DNA of 64,000 bases, taken from the NCBI RefSeq assembly GCF_017488845.2, contig NZ_CP083370.1:992001-1056000 (forward strand). Reading direction: 5' to 3'. Position numbers and translations under genes: made by a program. Positions 55,389 through 64,000 of the stretch are shown here, piece after piece. Positions within the stretch are counted from its first letter, which is position 1. Each line of letters starts with the position of its first letter. The notes below the pieces were generated by a model, which saw nothing but the letters and a program-made list of their open reading frames with translations, had not been told where the DNA came from and did not search any database. Source of the stretch: Ensifer canadensis. Lineage in GTDB: Bacteria > Pseudomonadota > Alphaproteobacteria > Rhizobiales > Rhizobiaceae.

Positions 55389-56699
55389 ATGACCGCCGTG
55401 ACGGAAGATCAGGTGCAGGCCGCTGGCCAGTCTGCAAAGTCCGCCAGCCGCCCTTTTTCCGCCTTTGAGCGCATGGTCGCCTGGCGCTATCTGCGTTCGC
55501 GGCGCAAGGAAGCCTTCATTTCGGTGATCGCCGGCTTCTCCTTCATCGGCATCATGCTCGGCGTCGCGACGCTGATCATCGTCATGGCGGTGATGAACGG
55601 TTTTCGCACCGAGCTCATCTCGCGCATCCTCGGCATCAATGGCCACATGATCGTGCAACCGATCGACGGTCCGCTCAACAATTACCCCGACCTCGCCACC
55701 CGCTTTTCCGGTGTGAAGGGTGTGACGATGGCGATCCCGCTGGTCGAAGGCCAGGTTCTGGCCCAGGGCGTCGGCGATTCTTCGACCGGTGCGCTCGTGC
55801 GCGGCATCCGCGCCGATGACCTCAGCAAGATGAAGTCGGTCTCCGACCATATTCAATCCGGCGATCTCGTCGGCTTCGCCGCCGGCACCGGCGTGGCGAT
55901 CGGTTCACGTATGGCTGAGCAGCTCGGCATTCAGGTGGGCGGCACGATCACGCTGACATCGCCGAACGGCGACGTCACGCCGATGGGCATGAACCCGCGG
56001 GTCAAGGCCTATACGGTCTCGGCAATCTTCGAGATCGGTATGTCGGAATATGATGCGTCGATCATCTTCATGCCGCTTGAGGAATCGCAGCTGTTCTTCA
56101 ATGCCGAAGGCTTGGCCCAGCAGATCGAGATCTTCGTCGAGCACCCCGATATGGTCGACGATTTGCGCAAGCCGGTCGAGGACGCTGCCGAGCGGCAGAT
56201 CTTCATCACCGATTGGCGCGACCGCAACAAGACGTTCTTCTCGGCGCTCGAGGTCGAGCGTAATGTGATGTTCATGATCCTGACGTTGATCGTTCTGGTC
56301 GCGGCGCTGAACATCATTTCCGGACTGATCATGCTGGTGAAGGACAAGGGGAGCGACATCGCCATCCTTCGCACGATGGGCGCGACCTCCGGCTCCGTCA
56401 TGCGCATCTTCTTCATGACTGGAGCTGCCATCGGTGCGGCGGGAACCGTTGCCGGCGTGCTGCTCGGTGTCGTCGTCTGCCTGAACATTGAGTCCATTCG
56501 CCAATTCTTCTCCTGGATTTCAGGCACGACGCTGTTCAGCCCCGAGCTCTATTTCCTCAGCCAGTTGCCGGCAGATATGAACGCCGACGAGACGATCCTC
56601 GTCGTCGTCATGGCCCTCAGCCTGTCGTTCCTTGCCACGATCTTTCCGGCATGGCGCGCCTCGCGCCTCGATCCCGTGCAGGCCCTGCGGTACGAATGA
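55389..56699 (+). CDS. lolC: Lipoprotein-releasing ABC transporter permease LolC/LolE type
   Basis: The 436-residue inner-membrane protein has a FtsX-type layout: helix 1 at about 40-70 (AFISVIAGFSFIGIMLGVATLIIVMAVMNGF), a large periplasmic domain, and three C-terminal helices that include VALNIISGLIMLVKDKGSDIAILRTMGAT. With LolD it extracts outer-membrane lipoproteins. Only one permease gene is present, so it likely acts as a homodimer. Confidence 0.95.
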   Translation: MTAVTEDQVQAAGQSAKSASRPFSAFERMVAWRYLRSRRKEAFISVIAGFSFIGIMLGVATLIIVMAVMNGFRTELISRILGINGHMIVQPIDGPLNNYPDLATRFSGVKGVTMAIPLVEGQVLAQGVGDSSTGALVRGIRADDLSKMKSVSDHIQSGDLVGFAAGTGVAIGSRMAEQLGIQVGGTITLTSPNGDVTPMGMNPRVKAYTVSAIFEIGMSEYDASIIFMPLEESQLFFNAEGLAQQIEIFVEHPDMVDDLRKPVEDAAERQIFITDWRDRNKTFFSALEVERNVMFMILTLIVLVAALNIISGLIMLVKDKGSDIAILRTMGATSGSVMRIFFMTGAAIGAAGTVAGVLLGVVVCLNIESIRQFFSWISGTTLFSPELYFLSQLPADMNADETILVVVMALSLSFLATIFPAWRASRLDPVQALRYE

Positions 56700-56715
56700 C
56701 AAGGACATCATCTGA

Positions 56716-57402
56716 ATGAATGCGCGCGTGGCACTGCAGCTTTCGGGCATCGAGCGTAATTACGGGCAGGGGGACACCTTCCTCTCGATCCTCAAGGGCG
56801 CGGACTTCACGCTGAAAAGCGGCGAGACCGTTGCGCTTGTGGCGCCGTCAGGCACTGGCAAGTCGACGCTTCTGCATGTTGCGGGCCTGCTGGAGCGGCC
56901 GGATGGCGGAAAGGTCGTGGTCAACGGCGTGACCTGCGACGGTCTCAACGACGACAGGCGCACCGCTATCCGTCGCAACGAGATCGGTTTCGTCTACCAG
57001 TTCCATCATCTGCTTCCGGAGTTCACCGCTCTCGAAAACATCATGATGCCGCAGCTGATCGCCGGCCTTGGCAAGGCTGAGGCCGCCGAGCGTGCGCGGG
57101 CGCTGCTCGACTACATGCGTATCGGCCACCGCGCCGATCACCGCCCGTCGGAGCTTTCAGGCGGCGAACAGCAGCGCGTGGCGATCGCCCGCGCCGTTGC
57201 CAATGCTCCCTTGGTATTGCTGGCCGATGAGCCGACCGGCAATCTCGATCCGGAAACTGCGGGATACGTCTTCGAAGCGCTCGAAGCATTGGCTCGCCAG
57301 TCCGGTCTTGCAGCCCTGATCGCCACGCACAATCACGAGCTGGCATCGCTTATGGACCGGCGGGTGACGATCGAGGACGGCAAGGTCGTCGAGCTGAAAT
57401 AA
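56716..57402 (+). CDS. lolD: Lipoprotein-releasing ABC transporter ATPase LolD
   Basis: The 228-residue ABC ATPase has Walker [10 protein letters not shown], the Q loop in [10 protein letters not shown], signature [14 protein letters not shown], Walker [14 protein letters not shown] and the switch histidine in ATHNHE. It follows lolC by 16 bp and powers the LolCD complex. Confidence 0.96.
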   Translation: MNARVALQLSGIERNYGQGDTFLSILKGADFTLKSGETVALVAPSGTGKSTLLHVAGLLERPDGGKVVVNGVTCDGLNDDRRTAIRRNEIGFVYQFHHLLPEFTALENIMMPQLIAGLGKAEAAERARALLDYMRIGHRADHRPSELSGGEQQRVAIARAVANAPLVLLADEPTGNLDPETAGYVFEALEALARQSGLAALIATHNHELASLMDRRVTIEDGKVVELK

Positions 57403-57465
57403 CGCTCGCGTCAAAGCCCGTTTCCAATGGAGCGCGCGATATCAATGTGATGCGAAACCTTTAGT

Positions 57466-57933
57466 TTAAGGCACGATGAGGCCACCTCGATAGTCGAGTT
57501 CGTAGGCTTCGTCGCCGTCGACAAAGATGACTTCACGTCCGGAAAAGTGCCCGGTGTCGCCGCGGCTGTTGTCGATGTAGTAGCCGTAGGCGTGGCGATA
57601 TTCCATTCCACCGAGAAAGTGCCGCTTCTCGCGATACATGGTATCGAGCGCGGCTTTGATGACGATGCCGGCGCGTTCCGCATCGATCAGATCGGGCCGG
57701 ATGACGCGGCCGAAATAATTCATGGCCCAGCGGGTGTCGTCCTCGAACCAGACGGTTTCCTGTCCTGCGAAATCGGTCCCACCGAAGTAACTGTCGAGAT
57801 ACCGCCACCGGTCGCGTTGGTAGCCGATATCGCGCGAGCCCGCGCGCGATGGCGGGCTTGTTATCCCGCCACCGACATATGTCTTCGATTTGGCTTCCAC
57901 GATGAAGTCTTTGAGCTGCTCGATGCTGGCCAT
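57466..57933 (-). CDS. DUF5680 domain protein
   Basis: The 155-residue cytosolic protein has the DUF5680 pattern: LKDFIVEAKSKTYVGGG, SRAGSRDIGYQRDRWRYLDSYFGGTDFAGQETVW, WAMNYFGRVI, and a final HFSGREVIFVDGDEAYELDYRGGLI. Its function is unknown; the many aromatic residues suggest a small ligand-binding barrel. The ATG at 57933 has AAGGTG upstream; an open frame from 57993 would run into the LexA-type site and is not used. A GAAC-N7-GAAC box lies 55 bp upstream, which suggests SOS control. Confidence 0.8.
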   Translation of the reverse strand: MASIEQLKDFIVEAKSKTYVGGGITSPPSRAGSRDIGYQRDRWRYLDSYFGGTDFAGQETVWFEDDTRWAMNYFGRVIRPDLIDAERAGIVIKAALDTMYREKRHFLGGMEYRHAYGYYIDNSRGDTGHFSGREVIFVDGDEAYELDYRGGLIVP

Positions 57934-57987
57934 GAGAACACCTTGTTTGTTCCCTGGCAGCATGCCGCGACATTCCGTCGATGTAAA

Positions 57988-58002
57988 GAACAAAAAGGGA
58001 AC
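57988..58002 (-). promoter_or_regulatory. LexA-type SOS box
   Basis: GAAC-AAAAAGG-GAAC, read on the minus strand as GTTC-N7-GTTC, is the exact spacing of the alphaproteobacterial LexA site. It lies 55 bp before the DUF5680 start, and GTTC-rich bases fall where its promoter should be. Confidence 0.6.
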
Positions 58003-58013
58003 AAATAGCTCGA

Positions 58014-58583
58014 TTAGATGCCGCAGGCGTGCTGGCCGCGGTCGTCGTTCCAGTCATCGAGAAGCACAAGCTCGCCTTTGGCGCTGACGGGCTTGTCGTT
58101 CGATTTGCCCTTGCCCGTCAGCACATTCAGGTCGCAGTGCGAGGTATTGTCGAGATTGAGCGTGTCATAGGACGAGTAGGTGTAGCCGCCGACGACAAAG
58201 TCGAAATTGCGATAGGCGATCGTCAGCTTCTGTTCCCAACGGTCACGCCCGACCGAATCGTTGTGGGTGGTAATCACCAGCGAACCATTCGGAAGCGCCG
58301 TGACGGACGGTGCCTGGCCGGCCATGCCGTATTGCCCCCAGACCTTGTTCGGAACGGCCGACTTGAGCGCCAGCGGGCCGTCTTCGCCGGCGAGATAGAT
58401 ATAGACGGCATTGTTCTCGTCTGTCCCGTCATCGGGCTTCACCAGCAGCGCCAGATCGCCAGCACCATTCTTGTCCCAGTCGCCTGTCGCGGCCGGGACA
58501 ATGCGGCCGGGATCAATCGCCTCGGCGGCAAGGGCGAGGGAAGGAAGCAGAAAAACGAGAGGCAGGGTCAGGCGTGCAGTCAT
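58014..58583 (-). CDS. Secreted protein of unknown function with a calcium-loop-like repeat
   Basis: The 189-residue product begins with a signal peptide (MTARLTLPLVFLLPSLALAAEA). The mature part opens with GDWDKNGAGDLALLVK, like one FG-GAP/VCBS or EF-hand-type DxDxNG repeat, followed by alternating strands (NAVYIYLAG, GSLVITTHND, QKLTIAYRNFDFVVGGYTYSSYDT). It ends GQHACGI, and a second cysteine lies in TSHCDLN. It is probably a periplasmic beta-rich protein. I recognise no named family. GGAG lies before the ATG. Confidence 0.75.
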   Translation of the reverse strand: MTARLTLPLVFLLPSLALAAEAIDPGRIVPAATGDWDKNGAGDLALLVKPDDGTDENNAVYIYLAGEDGPLALKSAVPNKVWGQYGMAGQAPSVTALPNGSLVITTHNDSVGRDRWEQKLTIAYRNFDFVVGGYTYSSYDTLNLDNTSHCDLNVLTGKGKSNDKPVSAKGELVLLDDWNDDRGQHACGI

Positions 58584-58779
58584 GTCGTTGTGCTCCGTGT
58601 GGTTGGTCCAGTCATAGGCGCGATGGACGGAGCGCTCAAGGTTTCGGTTAATTACCTCAAACGCTCTTTGTTGATGCGGTTAACCATGCGCGGTGGAAAG
58701 CGGGCGGTGTGCTCAACAGCGATTGACGAGAGAACAAAAAAAGAACAAAGTGGATACATAACGGAAAAGGAGCCATGTT

Positions 58780-58866
58780 ATGACTGATTTTGTTCGTGAC
58801 CTCGCCGCCTTCACATCGATGGGCCTGTTTGTCGCCAGCGTTGCCTTCATCGCTCTCGGACTTTGA
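58780..58866 (+). CDS. 28-residue putative membrane peptide
   Basis: The ORF reads MTDFVRDLAAFTSMGLFV, then ASVAFIALGL, and stops at TGA. AAGGAG at 58767-58772 lies 7 nt before the ATG, a nearly ideal ribosome-binding site. Its C-terminal two-thirds is one hydrophobic helix of 17-18 residues, and a hairpin terminator follows 25 bp later. This looks like a real single-helix small membrane protein; the function is unknown. Confidence 0.6.
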   Translation: MTDFVRDLAAFTSMGLFVASVAFIALGL

Positions 58867-58891
58867 TCCCTGGGCATACTCAAGATGCTGC

Positions 58892-58912
58892 GCGACCCCG
58901 ATGCGGGGTCGC
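58892..58912 (+). terminator. Hairpin after the small membrane peptide gene
   Basis: GCGACCCC (58892-58899) pairs perfectly with GGGGTCGC (58905-58912), loop GATGC. The tail (TCGATATT) is only moderately T-rich. Confidence 0.6.
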
Positions 58913-59043
58913 TCGATATTATCCCGGCACAGCACCCCCGACACCAGCACCGTTGAAAAGAACGCCGGCCCACGATGCAAAACTGGACATGGCGGGTGAT
59001 AAACGGGATATCCTGACACCCTGACAGGAATCAGGATGTAGAG

Positions 59044-62541
<3,498 letters not shown>

Positions 62542-62641
62542 CCGCGCTGCATGATTGCTTGAGCCGGCGGCGTATAAAGATACGGAACGTCAGGCGCGGC
62601 TGCAGCGCAGCTTTTGAGTATCGGATCGACTGCGCAGGGCA

Positions 62642-63880
62642 TCAGCCCCGCGGGGATGCGCGGGTGATTGTGATGAAATCGGTCCCGTCGCCGGTTTCGA
62701 GCCCGCTCTCCATGTCCGAAATCGACAGCGACGAACCGTCTGCAAGCAGGCCGCCGATCCGTTCGCGGACGTCGTCGGAGACCGTCAGGCGCCCGAGCGT
62801 GCGCTGGACGGCATTGAAGGCTGATGCGTCGGCGTCGGCGGCGATCCCGAGGCGCTTCTTCACCGATGACGGCAGATGGTTTTCGAGCGGTACGCCGTAC
62901 CACTTGCCTTCGCTCTTTCCCTCGTCAATCTCTTGAAATTGCAGGAAATGCGTGCCGAGCGCCTGCTCCGGCTTGTCGATCGTGACGCCTGCCTCGAAAA
63001 TCGGCTTGAAACCCTGGCGGACAAGGATCACCCCGTTGGGGGGAACGTCGCGGCCCGCTTTCCTGAAGATCGCCTCAGTCAGCTCCGGCGTCAGCTTGCC
63101 ATCGACGGTCGATCCCTCGGCAGTCTGGAACGCGTTGATGGCGGCGGTCGTGTCCGGGCCGATGTGGCCGTCCGGCACGCCGGCGACATAGCCGAGTTGG
63201 TTCAGCGCCGACTGGACTGCACGCTTGATATCGCGCTCGCCGCGTCGGGTGATCAGCATGCGGATCGGCTCGCGGTCTTCTGCTTTGATGACTGAGTTGG
63301 CGGTCGATGCCTCGGTCATCGCCACTTCGACCGGCATGGTCTCGGTCTGGCTGATCGCCGGGCGGAGGGGCACATCCGACAGCGGTGCGGGGTTCTCGCC
63401 GGGCGCCGGGTTGCGCTGGAAGAGCACGGCGCTCGACACTTCGGTGGGGCTGACCTGCCGATCGGTTATCAGGACATGCACGCCGCGCGACGTCATCTTG
63501 AAGAGGCTGGCGGCAAACTTGCTCGGCAGGCGCACGCAACCGTGCGAAGCCGGATAGGCCGGCACGTGATTGGAGCCATGCAGCGCAATGCCTGACCAGG
63601 TCAGTCGCTGCATGAAGGGCATCGGCGCATTCGAATAGATGTTGGATTTGTGGTGACGGCGTTTTTCAAGGATCGAGAAGATGCCCGTCGGTGTGGAATG
63701 GCCGGCCTTGCCGGTAGAGACTGCCGACGTTGCGATCACCGCGTCGCCGTCATAGACGACGAGGGATTGCTGGTTCTTCGAAACGATGATCTGCAGCGGT
63801 GCGTTGCTGCCGGCAAAGCCGACCGCAGGCGAAAACAAGAAGACGACGACGCTGGCCGTGAGAGCGAAACGCAATACCAT
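62642..63880 (-). CDS. L,D-transpeptidase (YkuD) with peptidoglycan-binding domain
   Basis: The 412-residue exported protein has an N-terminal hydrophobic signal (FALTASVVVFLFSPAVGFAG), then a YkuD domain with the active-site motif HGSNHVPAYPASHGCVRLPS (H113, catalytic C115), and after a linker a PGB1-type peptidoglycan-binding repeat (IKRAVQSALNQLGYVAGVPDGHIGPDTTAAINAFQ). The last 150 residues are of unclear fold. Such enzymes form 3-3 cross-links or attach proteins to peptidoglycan in the periplasm. It converges on dnaE with a 100-bp gap. Confidence 0.92.
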   Translation of the reverse strand: MVLRFALTASVVVFLFSPAVGFAGSNAPLQIIVSKNQQSLVVYDGDAVIATSAVSTGKAGHSTPTGIFSILEKRRHHKSNIYSNAPMPFMQRLTWSGIALHGSNHVPAYPASHGCVRLPSKFAASLFKMTSRGVHVLITDRQVSPTEVSSAVLFQRNPAPGENPAPLSDVPLRPAISQTETMPVEVAMTEASTANSVIKAEDREPIRMLITRRGERDIKRAVQSALNQLGYVAGVPDGHIGPDTTAAINAFQTAEGSTVDGKLTPELTEAIFRKAGRDVPPNGVILVRQGFKPIFEAGVTIDKPEQALGTHFLQFQEIDEGKSEGKWYGVPLENHLPSSVKKRLGIAADADASAFNAVQRTLGRLTVSDDVRERIGGLLADGSSLSISDMESGLETGDGTDFITITRASPRG

Positions 63881-63951
63881 ACACTCATCCCAACACGTAA
63901 ACTGGCCGACAAGCTTACGCTGAAATCTTTAAAGAATTTGTCCCGATCGAC

Positions 63952-64000
63952 CTACAGCGCCGCGCGTCTTATTAGACGCGCAAAGGTCGCTGTAGCACTT
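63952..64000 (+). repeat. RIME-like palindromic repeat, copy D, cut by the window end
   Basis: The first 49 bp of the same element: CTACAGCG, then GCGCGTC-TTATTA-GACGCGC and CGCTGTAGCACTT. The loop and inner pairs differ from the other copies but the arms still pair, which suggests that the hairpin itself is maintained. Confidence 0.75.

Noticed and set aside
58733..58746. Second LexA-like site GAAC-A6-GAAC before the small membrane peptide
   Set aside because: The spacer is 6 bp, not the 7 bp required, so it is not counted as an SOS box.

Overview
This 64 kb window looks like a chromosomal segment of an alphaproteobacterium of the Rhizobiaceae, closest in style to Sinorhizobium/Ensifer. The evidence is high-GC coding with rhizobial protein sequences, a 14-subunit nuo operon carrying the extra small genes typical of rhizobia, the downstream series birA - RNase J - mce - DUF1467 - proS - lolC - lolD - dnaE, and four copies of a 107-bp two-hairpin repeat that resembles the Rhizobium-specific intergenic mosaic element (RIME). 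No phage, transposase or CRISPR array was seen. The genus is inferred by recognition, not by a database search.

Region 1 (1-14.8 kb) holds metabolic and regulatory genes in short units: a partial agmatinase-type ureohydrolase; phenylalanine hydroxylase divergent from an Lrp/AsnC regulator; rplM-rpsI; a PaaI-type thioesterase divergent from a crotonase-fold protein that lacks both usual catalytic glutamates; an EamA permease; a CoA-binding protein; an O-acetylhomoserine sulfhydrylase; a cupin; a MarR regulator divergent from a short-chain dehydrogenase with a clear operator between them; a cytochrome P450; a VOC protein whose 5' end is broken; and an endonuclease/exonuclease/phosphatase-family gene followed by a phospholipase D/cardiolipin synthase-like gene.

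Region 2 (15-20.6 kb) is the proteolysis and chromatin block clpP-clpX-lon-hup. Region 3 (20.6-32.4 kb) lies between hup and the tRNA-Val/tRNA-Asp/nuo block. It holds an FMN riboswitch interrupted by a RIME-like element and followed by a probable RibN riboflavin transporter, a Pho-box-preceded secreted phytase-like protein, a MarR regulator, a chemoreceptor, a YhaO/YhaN-type (SbcDC-like) nuclease/ATPase pair and a small cupin.

Region 4 (32.7-50.6 kb) has tRNA-Val, two identical tRNA-Asp genes and the whole nuoA-N operon for respiratory complex I. Two extra genes are embedded, one for a small exported protein and one for a membrane-anchored helix-hairpin-helix protein whose C-terminal module also occurs fused to NuoE. 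birA follows with a 4-bp overlap. Region 5 (50.6-57.4 kb) has RNase J, methylmalonyl-CoA epimerase, DUF1467, a long intergenic region with a probable small RNA, proS and the LolCD lipoprotein exporter. Region 6 (57.4-64 kb) has a DUF5680 gene behind a LexA-type box, a secreted hypothetical protein, a 28-residue membrane peptide, dnaE, an L,D-transpeptidase and the start of a fourth RIME-like element.

The least ordinary signals are the repeat inside the variable stem of the FMN riboswitch, the duplicated helix-hairpin-helix module inside the complex I operon, and several regulatory sites that tie hypothetical genes to known stress circuits (Pho box, LexA box). No completely new system is evident; most of the window is conserved core chromosome.
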